Shown here in pieces: positions 26,186 to 35,807 of a DNA stretch of 64,000 bases. The notes under the pieces were generated by a model. That model searched no databases, was not told where the DNA came from, and was given only the letters and a program-made list of their open reading frames with translations. Numbering within the stretch: the stretch's first letter is position 1; each line of letters opens with the position of its first letter. The stretch lies in contig DEXQ01000008.1 in NCBI GenBank assembly GCA_002364215.1, forward strand, positions 365,706 to 429,705, written 5' to 3'. This DNA comes from Aequorivita sp. UBA3180. Its GTDB lineage: Bacteria; Bacteroidota; Bacteroidia; Flavobacteriales; Flavobacteriaceae. The translations under genes and the position numbers were made by a program.

Positions 26186-27355
26186 CTAAATTTTAGAACA
26201 ACGAATCATCTCTTTTTTTTCTTCTAGATTCGTCACAAAAAACAAATACACATCCCCGCCATCTGCAATTTTCCACTTTTTGCGAAGTGCTTCAACACTC
26301 TCTGGAAAGTTTCGTATAGTTATATTGGCCTTTTTAAAATTTAGGGTTGCACGCATCTCTTTTTTGGAATAGGGTATTGTACTTTCCACTAAAAAGCGTC
26401 TTCCGGGAAAATCAATTAAATTTTTGCTGGTGTAAAGATGTGTGTTTTTATGAAGTTTGTTTAATTTCAACTTTTCCGAAACCAAATCGAAGGCACCGCT
26501 CTTTAAGATAGCCGCATTGGGTTCGTACAGATATTTTTGAAGCAAACTGTAATTTGCCGATGATTGTTCATCCCAATTAAAATCAAACGATTCAAGGCCA
26601 GATTTGGTGAAATTTACGGTTTTTATCTTTGGTTTGCCGTAAATGTCTTTTTGTAGTAACCATAGTAATTCTTTTACTTCATTATCCACAGCTACGATAT
26701 GAATTTCTGAAACGCTCTGCAATTCATTTAAGCCAACAGTAATATCGAGCATTGGTGAAGTTTTAACAAGAAACTGATTGCAGTGGTTTAATATCTCTGA
26801 AATATTTCTGGGTATATTTGGCTCACAATCATTTAAGAAAAAAACCTTGCCCTTGCTATCGTGGCGTCGAGAAGGATCGGCGTATATTACGTCATATTTC
26901 TCGTTCAAAACCACTCGTAGTCCATCTTTTGGGTGGCAATGAATATTATTCTTACCTAAAATTTCAAAGTTATGCTGTGCAATTTTTGAGAGATCTTCAT
27001 TTATTTCAAAATGGTGGACGGTTTCAAATTTTTCAGTGAAGAAAAAACTATCTACCCCAAAACCGCCTGTTATATCCGCAATGGTCTTACCGTGGACTAA
27101 TGACGATTTGTATCGAGCCGTAATTTCCGAAGAGGTCTGCTCCAAATTCAATTTGGGCGGGAATATAATATTTGAAGTTTCAACCCAAGTGGGTAGTTTT
27201 TTTTCTATTCTTCTTCGGCTTTCAATTTGTTGGATAAGCGCTTGGACGGAAATGCTTTCAAAAGGACTTCCCGCAAAAGAGAGTTTGGAAACATCACCCT
27301 CAAAATTTCGTATAAATTGCTGTACTTCTTTATTTAAAAGCGGAGGAATAAGCAA
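26186..27355 (-). CDS. THUMP-like, class I SAM-dependent methyltransferase
   Basis: A 389-residue cytoplasmic protein of a Bacteroidota family (PG_1098-like). An N-terminal helical region (about 1-85) leads into a Rossmann methyltransferase core: IADITGGFGVDSFFF is the SAM-binding motif I (about 97-111), HHFEINEDLSKIAQ the acidic strand, and DVIYADPSRRHD the catalytic motif IV (DPSRR, about 155-165). The C-terminal part (about 300-389) is a small ferredoxin-like/THUMP-like domain. The presumed substrate is RNA, but I know of no proven target. The 26186 gene overlaps nothing and starts 3 bases after the AI-2E permease stop, so the two are co-transcribed. Confidence 0.88.
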   Translation of the reverse strand: MLIPPLLNKEVQQFIRNFEGDVSKLSFAGSPFESISVQALIQQIESRRRIEKKLPTWVETSNIIFPPKLNLEQTSSEITARYKSSLVHGKTIADITGGFGVDSFFFTEKFETVHHFEINEDLSKIAQHNFEILGKNNIHCHPKDGLRVVLNEKYDVIYADPSRRHDSKGKVFFLNDCEPNIPRNISEILNHCNQFLVKTSPMLDITVGLNELQSVSEIHIVAVDNEVKELLWLLQKDIYGKPKIKTVNFTKSGLESFDFNWDEQSSANYSLLQKYLYEPNAAILKSGAFDLVSEKLKLNKLHKNTHLYTSKNLIDFPGRRFLVESTIPYSKKEMRATLNFKKANITIRNFPESVEALRKKWKIADGGDVYLFFVTNLEEKKEMIRCSKI

Positions 27356-27358
27356 GGG

Positions 27359-28453
27359 TTATAGGTTATGTGTAAGACGTTTTACGATTTTATATTCTGA
27401 AAGAAATTCTTTTGCAACCACTTTTAGGGTAGTATAGGTAGGCACGGCAAGTATCATACCTGGAATACCGAAAACGAAACCAGCGGTAAGTATAACAATA
27501 AAAATCTCTAATGGATGGGAGCGTACACTATGCCCAAAAATAACGGGCTGTGATATAAAATTATCAAAAATTTGTGCTACGGCATATCCGCCGGTTGCAA
27601 TAAATAGCAGCGGCAATAGACCGGATGAAAAATCGGCACCAAGGTTATTCGATACTATTACAAGCAACATTAAACCCCAGCCAATGATAGGGCCCAAATA
27701 GGGTACAATATTTAAAAAAGCACAAATTAAAGCTACTGCAACAGCATCACGAATATCCAGGTAAAGCAGTAGTACAGAATAAAACAAAGCGAGAATAAAA
27801 ATTTGAAGCAATAGCCCTATGAAATATCTTGAAAGCAGTTCCTTGATTTTTATTAGAATTCTTTTAAACTTTTGTTCGTCGCCACTTTTCGCAAAAACCA
27901 AGACAGAGCGGGCAATGAGGCTTTCATCCTTCAAAAGAAAAAAGGAAATAAATAACACTGAAAAAATACCGATAATAGTACCGGCAATATTTCCGAAAAA
28001 AATATCTATAAAGCTGGGAATAATTTCAACATCGAGGTTTTGAACGTAAGTGGTGCGTTTTATGGCTTCTACCAATTGAAAATGATCTACGCCAAGATAA
28101 TCGCTGGCTTGGATGTTCAGCTCATTTAAATCGCGCTTTACTTGTTCAAAATCTATTTGTGAAATATGCTTGCCCTGTTCAATAATTATTGGAACAAATA
28201 TACTGAGCACCATCCCAATAGAACCTATAATGAGCAATAGGGTAATTACCGATGCGAAGGTATTTCCGAATTTGAGTTTTCTTTTTAAAAAGAGAACTAC
28301 GGGTCGGCCAATCAGTGATAATACCAATGCCAGACCAATATAAAGAATAAGTGCCTGAATTTGATACAGGATCCAGAGCAAAATTATAATGCCCACCAAT
28401 ACCGCCAGTGCTCTTAAAATACCAAGGGTTATAGCTTTTGCAGTTTTTTTCAC
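27359..28453 (-). CDS. AI-2E family transporter (UPF0118)
   Basis: A 364-residue inner-membrane protein with about eight hydrophobic helices, of the PerM/YdiK/TqsA family. Features: a paired N-terminal hairpin (residues 10-60), a polar periplasmic loop (about 95-150), and the C-terminal half with FLNIVPYLGPIIGW (the family signature PYLGPIIG), and SHPLEIFIVILTAGFVFGIPGMILAVP (in part). Family members export autoinducer-2 or act as Na+/H+ or dicarboxylate carriers; the substrate here is unknown. Same strand and 3 bases from the methyltransferase gene. Confidence 0.9.
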   Translation of the reverse strand: MKKTAKAITLGILRALAVLVGIIILLWILYQIQALILYIGLALVLSLIGRPVVLFLKRKLKFGNTFASVITLLLIIGSIGMVLSIFVPIIIEQGKHISQIDFEQVKRDLNELNIQASDYLGVDHFQLVEAIKRTTYVQNLDVEIIPSFIDIFFGNIAGTIIGIFSVLFISFFLLKDESLIARSVLVFAKSGDEQKFKRILIKIKELLSRYFIGLLLQIFILALFYSVLLLYLDIRDAVAVALICAFLNIVPYLGPIIGWGLMLLVIVSNNLGADFSSGLLPLLFIATGGYAVAQIFDNFISQPVIFGHSVRSHPLEIFIVILTAGFVFGIPGMILAVPTYTTLKVVAKEFLSEYKIVKRLTHNL

Positions 28454-28505
28454 TTCGTAAATATACTATATTCCAAAGTAGAAAAAATCAAAGTTTTGTT
28501 AAGGG

Positions 28506-28518
28506 TGCTAGTTGCTAG
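28506..28518. repeat. Two short tandem TGCTAG units
   Basis: TGCTAG-T-TGCTAG (7-base period, two copies) in the 96-base gap between the AI-2E and DUF4159 genes. Possibly the remnant of a dispersed repeat; too short to prove. Confidence 0.3.
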
Positions 28519-28549
28519 ACGACGAATAAAAGATGAGTGCGTTATGAAA

Positions 28550-29194
28550 TCAATTTTCAAAAACATATTTAATAATATTGGCACCCATTTGCAAAGCTTT
28601 CAGCCTTACTTCCTGCGGGTCGTTGTGCACTTCGGGATTTTCCCAACCATCGCCCAAATCTGTTTCAAAAGTATAAAGTAACACTAATCTGTCTTCCACA
28701 AAAATTCCAAAGGCTTGAGGGCGTCCACCATCGTGTTCGTGAATTTTAGGCATTCCCTGAGCAAATTTATATACGTAGCTAAACATTGGAAAATTAGCGG
28801 GGAGTTCTTTCAATTCTTTGTTGGGGAATATTTTATCGATTTCTTTTCGGATGTATTCATCCATTCCGTAATTGTCATCAATGTATAGAAAACCGCCGCT
28901 CATTAAATAATTTCTGAGGTTTTGGGCTTCTTCGGCAGAGAAAAAAACATTTCCGTGACCAGTCATGTGTACAAAAGGGAAATCAAAGATATCTACACTT
29001 CCGGGAGTTACGGTCTGGGGTTTTTCCTTTATTGCTGTGTTTATATTTTGATTACAATATTTTACCAAATTGGGCAGTGCAGTTGGATTGGCATACCAAT
29101 CGCCACCGCCGCCGTATTGTAATAGTGCAATTTCCTGTGCAGAAATATTTCCGAGGAAAGCCAAAAAAAAGAAAGTGAAAAGTTTTATTCGCAT
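28550..29194 (-). CDS. DUF4159 domain-containing exported protein
   Basis: A 214-residue protein. Signal peptide MRIKLFTFFFLAFLGNISA precedes a DUF4159 domain covering nearly all of the mature chain: LLQYGGGGDWYANPTALPNL (about 23-42), DFPFVHMTGHGNVFFS, LMSGGFLYIDDNYG, and a C-terminal DLGDGWENPEVHNDP. The fold of DUF4159 is related to glutamine-amidotransferase-like (ThuA/DJ-1) domains; function unproven. The frame is open to a TTG at 29203, but the ATG at 29194 gives the better signal peptide and lies 7 bases after a consensus -7 box. Confidence 0.87.
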   Translation of the reverse strand: MRIKLFTFFFLAFLGNISAQEIALLQYGGGGDWYANPTALPNLVKYCNQNINTAIKEKPQTVTPGSVDIFDFPFVHMTGHGNVFFSAEEAQNLRNYLMSGGFLYIDDNYGMDEYIRKEIDKIFPNKELKELPANFPMFSYVYKFAQGMPKIHEHDGGRPQAFGIFVEDRLVLLYTFETDLGDGWENPEVHNDPQEVRLKALQMGANIIKYVFEN

Positions 29195-29200
29195 AGTTTT

Positions 29201-29208
29201 CAAAAGTA
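29201..29208 (-). promoter_or_regulatory. Putative -7 box for the DUF4159 gene
   Basis: Minus strand TACTTTTG, exact TAnnTTTG, ending 6 bases before the ATG at 29194. A transcript from here would have almost no leader. No clear TTG box upstream. Confidence 0.35.
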
Positions 29209-29237
29209 CGAAATAGGAAAGATAAACCTAATAGGTA

Positions 29238-29951
29238 TTATATTTCATTGCTAAAGGCAACGCTATGGCAAGCAACAATTGCTGCAGTTTCGGTGCGTAA
29301 ACGACTTTCCCCCAAAGTGACAGGAATAAACCCATTAGCCCTTGCAAGTTCAATTTCTTCAGTAGAAAAATCGCCTTCTGGACCTATGAGAATCAATACC
29401 TTTTCCTTCGGAAGCAGTACAGATTTCAAGGATTTTTTATCTGTTTCTTCACAATGTGCAATGTATTTTGAACCATCAAAAGTCTTTTCAAAATATATGA
29501 AATCCTTAAATGAAATAGTATCGTTTAATATTGGCAGGTAAGCTTTTAAGGATTGTTTCATAGCGCTTTGCAGAATTTTTTCGTAGCGCTCTGGTTTTAT
29601 TGCTTTTCGTTCACTGTGGTCACAGATTATTGGAGTTATTTCTGAAATACCAATCTCTGTAGCCTTTTCCAAAAACCATTCATAACGATCGTTTAATTTT
29701 GTAGGCGCAACTGCCAAGTGAAGTTGATAGGGCAGTGGAGGCTGTTTTTCTTTAGAAATTATCTTCACCACGCAACTCTTTGGGTTTGCACTTATAATTT
29801 CAGCTGAAAAAAAGGAGCCTTTGCCATTTGTAATTTTGAAAGAATCACCTTCCTTCATTCGCAATACTTTTACAATATGACGGCTTTCCTCTTTTTCAAA
29901 AGTTATTTCTTTTGCATCATCAGAAATATTTGGGTTGTAAAAGAGTTGCAT
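29238..29951 (-). CDS. rsmE: 16S rRNA (uracil-1498-N3) methyltransferase
   Basis: A 237-residue SPOUT-class methyltransferase that modifies U1498 of 16S rRNA. N-terminal PUA-like domain (about 1-70, with SRHIVKVLRMKEGDSFKITNG), then the trefoil-knot domain with LAVAPTKLNDRYEWFLEKATEIG, CDHSERKAIKPER, and the SAM-binding VLILIGPEGDFSTEEIELA and TLGESRLRTETAAIVA. Length and motifs are complete. It directly follows the TfoX-like gene with no spacing, so the two are co-transcribed. Confidence 0.96.
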   Translation of the reverse strand: MQLFYNPNISDDAKEITFEKEESRHIVKVLRMKEGDSFKITNGKGSFFSAEIISANPKSCVVKIISKEKQPPLPYQLHLAVAPTKLNDRYEWFLEKATEIGISEITPIICDHSERKAIKPERYEKILQSAMKQSLKAYLPILNDTISFKDFIYFEKTFDGSKYIAHCEETDKKSLKSVLLPKEKVLILIGPEGDFSTEEIELARANGFIPVTLGESRLRTETAAIVACHSVAFSNEI

Positions 29952-30284
29952 TTATTTCAATTTTGTTTTTGCGTGCGCAACGCCCATTTCGGCCCATAGT
30001 TGAAGTTTTTCTTCCGTTTTGAAACCTTCGGTAGTTACAAAAATAAATTCCTTCATCGGCTTGCCCGTAAAACCCATTGGTTTTACAAAACGACTCTGTG
30101 TTGTCTCTGTCATTCTTACCGCCGGAATCCTTACCATAAGCCGTTCTTTGGTTTCGCCCACACACATTTTTCCTTTAAAAAGAAAACAGGTGCCGCCAAA
30201 CATACGTTTTTCTTCAATGTCTTTTCCCCAAGGCTGGAGCGCGACTCTAATTCGTTGTAATATTTCTTCGGAATTGGGATTCAT
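29952..30284 (-). CDS. TfoX/Sxy N-terminal-domain protein
   Basis: A 110-residue protein consisting of the TfoX_N domain only: RIRVALQPWGKDIEEKRMFGGTCFLFKGKMCVG (given in part: EEKRMFGGTCFLFKGKMCVG) with the diagnostic KRMFGG motif near residue 27, then LMVRIPAVR. It lacks the C-terminal domain of the competence regulators TfoX/Sxy. Such single-domain forms are widespread and not known to control competence. It lies between tsaD (8-base gap) and rsmE (no gap). Confidence 0.85.
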   Translation of the reverse strand: MNPNSEEILQRIRVALQPWGKDIEEKRMFGGTCFLFKGKMCVGETKERLMVRIPAVRMTETTQSRFVKPMGFTGKPMKEFIFVTTEGFKTEEKLQLWAEMGVAHAKTKLK

Positions 30285-30292
30285 TTATAGTT

Positions 30293-31315
30293 TTAAAATT
30301 TCATCCGTGCCGAAGCTACAACATTATTTTCAGCAAAATTCTGGGATTTATATTTCAACTCGCCCACAATGGCAATCATCGCAGCATTGTCTGTACAAAA
30401 CTCAAATTTGGGGATGTGGGTTTTCCAACCGTATTTTTTTTCTGCTTCCTTCAAAGCCTTGCGAATACCGCTATTGGCAGAAACACCGCCACCGATTGCA
30501 ACTTCCCTAATACCTGTTTTCTTCACAGCATTTTTCAGCTTATCCATTAAGTAATCAACAATTGTAAATTGAACACTGGCACAAATGTCTTCTATGTTTT
30601 CAGAAATAAAATCGGGGTTTCGGCTCACTTCTTTTTCAACGAAATACAGCACAGAGGTCTTCAAACCACTAAAGCTAAAATCCATCGGGCCAACTTTAGG
30701 TTTTGGAAATTGGAACGCTTTTGGATTTCCCTGTTGGGCATATTTGTCAACCAAAGGGCCACCGGGATAGGGCAGGCCGAGTATTTTTGCACTTTTGTCA
30801 AAAGCTTCACCCACTGCATCATCAATGGTTTGCCCAATTATTTCCATTTCAAAATAATCGGTCACTTTTACAATTTGCGTATGGCCGCCGCTAATGGTCA
30901 TAGCCAAAAATGGAAAGTTGGGAGCCGTTTGCCCTTCGGCCTTGATGAAATGTGCCAAAATATGGGCTTGCATATGGTTCACGTCTATTAGCGGAATGCC
31001 TAAGCCAAGCGCCAATGATTTTGAAAATGAGGTACCTACGAGCAAGGAACCCATCAAGCCAGGTCCGCGTGTAAAAGCGATGGCAGATAACTGATTTTTA
31101 TCGATATTTGCTTTGTGTAAAGCCTGATGGACTACAGGAACAATATTTTGTTGATGCGCCCGTGAGGCAAGTTCGGGTACCACGCCACCGTATTGTTCAT
31201 GAATTGCCTGCGTGGCAACAACATTGCTGAGTATTTCGCCGTTGTTGATTACGGCAGCAGCAGTGTCGTCGCACGAAGATTCAATCCCTAGGATATAGCA
31301 ATTTTTCTGTATCAA
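30293..31315 (-). CDS. tsaD: tRNA N6-threonylcarbamoyladenosine synthase subunit
   Basis: A 340-residue member of the Kae1/TsaD family; with TsaB and TsaE it transfers the threonylcarbamoyl group to A37 of ANN-decoding tRNAs. Iron-binding His114 and His118 are in DVNHMQAHIL; nucleotide-binding motifs IESSCDDTAAAV, MTISGGHTQIVKV, GEAFDKSAKILGLPYPGG and AIGGGVSANSG are all present. Length is normal. It is the first gene of a minus-strand run and is divergent from tamB across 97 bases; a near-match -7 box (TCACTTTG) lies at its 5' end. Confidence 0.97.
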   Translation of the reverse strand: MIQKNCYILGIESSCDDTAAAVINNGEILSNVVATQAIHEQYGGVVPELASRAHQQNIVPVVHQALHKANIDKNQLSAIAFTRGPGLMGSLLVGTSFSKSLALGLGIPLIDVNHMQAHILAHFIKAEGQTAPNFPFLAMTISGGHTQIVKVTDYFEMEIIGQTIDDAVGEAFDKSAKILGLPYPGGPLVDKYAQQGNPKAFQFPKPKVGPMDFSFSGLKTSVLYFVEKEVSRNPDFISENIEDICASVQFTIVDYLMDKLKNAVKKTGIREVAIGGGVSANSGIRKALKEAEKKYGWKTHIPKFEFCTDNAAMIAIVGELKYKSQNFAENNVVASARMKF

Positions 31316-31412
31316 AGTGAAAAGGGTATATTTATTGGGTTGTAAAATTAAACATTAAAAACGTATCAAAAAACTTCGAAAAATAATAGTTCGCACCTTT
31401 GTAATCATTGTA

Positions 31413-34400
31413 TTGCTACTAGTGCTTATAGTGATTATTTTTTCTATTCCTTCTGTGCAAACATGGGTTGCCAAAAAGGTAACCACCAATCTTAATGAAA
31501 CTTACGGAACCGATATAAACATTAAAAGGTTAGGCCTTAACTGGAAAGGAGAATTAGATATTCGGGAAGTATATATTGCAGACCACCACAACGATACGCT
31601 TATTTATAGCAAGGAAGTGCAAACTAACATTATTAGTTTTCAAAACTTAATAAAGGGTGATCTTGGCTTTGGAGATATTGCACTTGACCAAGCAAAACTC
31701 TACGTAAAAACTTATAAAGACGAAGAAACCGACAACCTTTCCATTTTTGCGAAAAAGTTTGATACCGGCAAGCCGAGTACTTCGCCTTTTTCACTTTTCA
31801 GTAACGATGTGAGTTTGACAAATAGTCGCGTTAAGATTATTGATGAAAACCTAGAAAATCCGGAAATATTTGTTTTAGATAATGTAAATGTTACTGCAAA
31901 TAACTTAAAAATCAACGGTCCTGAGGTAAAAGTCAATATTGAGAATCTTTCATTGATTGCCGAACGTGGTTTTGTGATTGAAGATATGCAGACGGATTTT
32001 TCATATACTGAAACAAATATCACTTTAAATAATCTTAATTTAAAAACAACTGAGTCCCAAATTGTGGGAAATGTAGATTTGGATTATTCCAAAAATGGAT
32101 TTGCAGATTTTGTTAACGATGTAGTTATTAAGGCCACATTAAAAGATTCTAAAATCGCAACAAACGATTTAAATGGTTTCTATAATGAATTTGGGCCGGA
32201 CCAGTTAATTCTATTGGATGCCGAACTAAAAGGAACTTTAAATAATTTTACCGCAACCAATTTAAAATTTCAAACGGGTGATACAAACATACAGGGGGAC
32301 TACGCTTTTCAGAATATCCTAAATTCTGAAAATGGTTATTCCATAACCGCGAACAACCATTATATTGCCACCAATTACTACGATTTAAGAAGGTTCATGC
32401 CCAGAATTTTGGGAGATGTTGTTCCTGCTGAATTGAAAGAACTTAAAAGCTTTAATCTTAGCGGAAATACTTCAATAGTAGGTGATGAGCTCAACACAAA
32501 AAGTAATTTACAGAGCGGCATAGGTCAAGCGACCCTTGACTTAAAAATAGGAAATATTACCAATATTGATAATGCATATTATAAAGGCAATGTGGTATTG
32601 AATAACTTTGACCTTGGAAAAATAGCGAAGACCACTTCCCTCGGAAAAATGACCGCCGACTTAGATTTTGATGGGCGCGGGTTTAATAAAAATACCGTAA
32701 ACACCGAAGTTTCGGGCACGGTTTCTTCTTTTAATTTTGAAGGGTATAATTATAAAAACATTACCGTTTCAGGAAATCTTAAAAACCCACTTTTTAATGG
32801 AGAACTTTCAATTAAAGATCCAAACCTTAAGTTAGATTTTAAAGGACTGATAGACGCATCTTCAGAAACAAACCAACTTGATTTTGAAGCAGATGTAGAA
32901 TATGCAGAATTGAACAAATTAAATTTGATAACACGTGATAGCATTGCCGTTTTTACAGGAAAAGTCGTGGTTGATATGGAAGGAAAAACCATTGATGATG
33001 TTGTGGGAACCATTAATTTCAGTCAAACTTTTTATCAAAACGAACGGGATGATTTCTACTTTGATGATTTTACAATCACTTCTTCTTTTGAGGGGCCAGT
33101 TAGGACTATTGAAATAAACTCCCCCGATATTTTAAACGGAAAGATTTCTGGAGAGTTTTTAATTCAAGATATACCTAATCTTTTTCAAAATGGAATTGCA
33201 AGTATCTATACCAATTATATTCCGCAGGAAGTGACTACTAATCAATACATAGATTATGAATTTGTAGTATATAATAAAATAGTGGATGTTTTTGTGCCAC
33301 AGTTGAAATTAGGAGACAATACCCGTGTGAAAGGCTCGGTTTCTTCTGACGAGTCAAAGTTTGAACTCGATTTTCGCTCTCCTGAAATTCTTCTTTTCGA
33401 CAATTATATAGGAAAACTAAATATTCAAGTAGACAACGATAACCCATTGTATAACACATACATAGCAGCAGACTCCGTATATACTGGGTTTTATAATATT
33501 AAAAATTTAAATGTAATTAATAAAACCTTGAACGATACTATGTACGTGCGTTCAGAGTTTGCAGGCGGCCCAAAAAAGGAAGATATTTTTAACCTTTCAC
33601 TTTACCACACAATTAATCCCTCCGGCAAGTCTGTGATTGGCGTTAAAAAATCAGATATTACTTACAAAGGCAACGTTTGGTACTTGAATGAAAACAACAA
33701 CCGTTTGAATAAAGTAGTTTTTGATGATAACTTCAGGGAAGTTCGCATAGATTCCTTAGAGCTTAGCCATAATGACGAATTGATACAAATGGCGGGCGTT
33801 CTTCGGGATTCTACATATAAAGATTTGAAAGTTCGTTTTAAAGACGTAAACATTGGTAATATTACTCCAGATATAGACAGCTTGCGGCTTAAAGGAAATA
33901 TGAACGGTAAATTTGATTTTCTTCAGAAAAATGGAGCATATTACCCCAACAGCTCTGTTACTATAGACAATGTGGAAATCAATGAGATTCCTTTCGGAGA
34001 TTTGATTTTGAAAATTGACGGTAACGAAGACCTTACCAAATACCGTATCAATACTTCATTAACAAACAACAATGTAAAATCAATAAATGCTGTGGGCGAA
34101 ATAGATGTTTCGGCACAAAACCCACAAATACAGCTCAACGTTGATTTAAATCAGTTTAATATGCAGGCGTTCAGTCCGTTTGGGGCCGATGTGATTACCG
34201 ATATCAGGGGATTGATAACTGGAAACGCAAAGGTTTCGGGCAATTATAAATCGCCAGATGTTTTAGGGCGTTTTACTTTGGAAAACAGCGGATTAAAAAT
34301 ACCCTATCTAAACACCGATTTTGACATTGAAACAGGTGCGCAAATAATTGTAACAAAAAATAAATTTGAAATTGACGGAACCCAGATAACCGATACAAAA

Positions 34401-35804
34401 TATGAAACCATAGGCGTTTTATATGGAAATGCCACCCACAACAATTTTAGTGACTGGGAATTGGATTTACATATTGAAGCTCCTGAAAGATTGGTAGTTC
34501 TAGACACTCCGCCAGAAGAGGACGCGCTGTATTACGGCACTGCATTTATAAGCGGAAGAGCCGATATTACGGGCCCTATAGATGAACTGGTAATTGACGT
34601 TGAAGCTACAACACAAGAAGGAACCACCTTTAAAATTCCAATTAGCGATACAGAATCAATTGGTGATGACTCATTTGTGCATTTCCTTTCACCCAAAGAG
34701 AAAGAAGCACGTATTAATGGAGAAACTCTTGTTAATGAAGACGTGAAAGGTTTATCGTTAAACTTTGAATTGGACATTAACAAAAATGCTGAAGTAGAAG
34801 TTGTGGTGGATCAAGAAAACAATTCAACACTAAAAGGACGCGGTGCGGGGATTCTTCTTATTGAAATAAATACAAACGGAAAGTTCCAGATGTATGGTGA
34901 TTTTCAAGTTTACGAAGGAGAGTTTGATTTTAGGTATGGTGGTATCATTCAGCGAAATATTGGTGTGGTCCCTGGAGGAAACATCACTTGGGATGGAGCT
35001 CCCGAAAAGGCTAACTTAGATTTGAGCGCTGTTTATAAAACCCAGGCAAACCCATCGGTTTTATTGGATAATCCTTCTATAAATACAAAAATACCTGTTG
35101 AAGTTTATGTTGACTTAAATGGCGAACTGGCACAGCCTGAACTTAGCTTTAACATAGATTTTCCAAGGGTTAGCTCTACCTTGAAAAGTGAGTTGCAATA
35201 CAAACTTCAAAATCAGGAACAAATGCAGAACCAAGCACTGTTTTTATTGGCTTCCAATTCTTTTGTGAGTGATAATTACGCAGGTTCAAACGCTTTTGCA
35301 GGAACCGTGGCCGATAGGGTTTCTGGTTTAGTAAACAACCTTTTTGCTGATCAAGATGGTAAATTCCGTGTAGGACTGGATTATTCAATTGGCAACAGAA
35401 CGCCCAATCAAGAAACCTCTGATCGCTTTGGAATTACGCTTTCTACACAAATAAATGAACGTATTCTTATAAACGGAAAAGTGGGTGTACCCGTAGGCGG
35501 CGCTAACGAAACGGCAGTGGCTGGAGATGTGGAAGTGCAATGGCTAATAAACGAAGACGGAAGCTTACGGATGAAATTCTTCAACCGACAAGCAGATTTA
35601 CAGTTCATAGGTGAAGATCAGATTTTTGAACAGGGTACGGGGATTTCATATTCCGTAGATTTCAATACTTTTCAAGAGCTTTACAGAAAACTTTTTAATA
35701 AAAAAGTGACCATTGACACAGAACTACCCGTAATTCCAGATGATAATAGCTTCCCTGTTGATTTTAACCCCAAGGGAACGCAAACCGAAGAAGAAGGGGA
35801 GTAG
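31413..35804 (+). CDS. tamB: TamB-like translocation/assembly module protein
   Basis: A 1463-residue envelope protein of the TamB/DUF490 (AsmA-like, bridge-type) family. One N-terminal membrane helix (LLVLIVIIFSIPSVQTWVAK), then about 1000 residues of repetitive beta structure, ending in the conserved TamB domain (about 1130-1420; MYGDFQVYEGEFDFRYGG and GGNITWDGAPEKANLDL are recognisable). Family role: outer-membrane protein insertion or lipid transfer between membranes. TTG at 31413 is the first canonical start, but the frame stays open back to 31359 and encodes the basic stretch KKLRKIIVRTF just before the helix, so true initiation is probably upstream on a non-standard codon such as ATC at 31365. 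Confidence 0.9.
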   Translation: MLLVLIVIIFSIPSVQTWVAKKVTTNLNETYGTDINIKRLGLNWKGELDIREVYIADHHNDTLIYSKEVQTNIISFQNLIKGDLGFGDIALDQAKLYVKTYKDEETDNLSIFAKKFDTGKPSTSPFSLFSNDVSLTNSRVKIIDENLENPEIFVLDNVNVTANNLKINGPEVKVNIENLSLIAERGFVIEDMQTDFSYTETNITLNNLNLKTTESQIVGNVDLDYSKNGFADFVNDVVIKATLKDSKIATNDLNGFYNEFGPDQLILLDAELKGTLNNFTATNLKFQTGDTNIQGDYAFQNILNSENGYSITANNHYIATNYYDLRRFMPRILGDVVPAELKELKSFNLSGNTSIVGDELNTKSNLQSGIGQATLDLKIGNITNIDNAYYKGNVVLNNFDLGKIAKTTSLGKMTADLDFDGRGFNKNTVNTEVSGTVSSFNFEGYNYKNITVSGNLKNPLFNGELSIKDPNLKLDFKGLIDASSETNQLDFEADVEYAELNKLNLITRDSIAVFTGKVVVDMEGKTIDDVVGTINFSQTFYQNERDDFYFDDFTITSSFEGPVRTIEINSPDILNGKISGEFLIQDIPNLFQNGIASIYTNYIPQEVTTNQYIDYEFVVYNKIVDVFVPQLKLGDNTRVKGSVSSDESKFELDFRSPEILLFDNYIGKLNIQVDNDNPLYNTYIAADSVYTGFYNIKNLNVINKTLNDTMYVRSEFAGGPKKEDIFNLSLYHTINPSGKSVIGVKKSDITYKGNVWYLNENNNRLNKVVFDDNFREVRIDSLELSHNDELIQMAGVLRDSTYKDLKVRFKDVNIGNITPDIDSLRLKGNMNGKFDFLQKNGAYYPNSSVTIDNVEINEIPFGDLILKIDGNEDLTKYRINTSLTNNNVKSINAVGEIDVSAQNPQIQLNVDLNQFNMQAFSPFGADVITDIRGLITGNAKVSGNYKSPDVLGRFTLENSGLKIPYLNTDFDIETGAQIIVTKNKFEIDGTQITDTKYETIGVLYGNATHNNFSDWELDLHIEAPERLVVLDTPPEEDALYYGTAFISGRADITGPIDELVIDVEATTQEGTTFKIPISDTESIGDDSFVHFLSPKEKEARINGETLVNEDVKGLSLNFELDINKNAEVEVVVDQENNSTLKGRGAGILLIEINTNGKFQMYGDFQVYEGEFDFRYGGIIQRNIGVVPGGNITWDGAPEKANLDLSAVYKTQANPSVLLDNPSINTKIPVEVYVDLNGELAQPELSFNIDFPRVSSTLKSELQYKLQNQEQMQNQALFLLASNSFVSDNYAGSNAFAGTVADRVSGLVNNLFADQDGKFRVGLDYSIGNRTPNQETSDRFGITLSTQINERILINGKVGVPVGGANETAVAGDVEVQWLINEDGSLRMKFFNRQADLQFIGEDQIFEQGTGISYSVDFNTFQELYRKLFNKKVTIDTELPVIPDDNSFPVDFNPKGTQTEEEGE

Positions 35805-35807
35805 CTA

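Noticed and set aside
30019..30510. 163-residue plus-strand frame across the TfoX-like and tsaD genes
   Set aside because: It is antisense to two well-recognised genes, with no protein features of its own.
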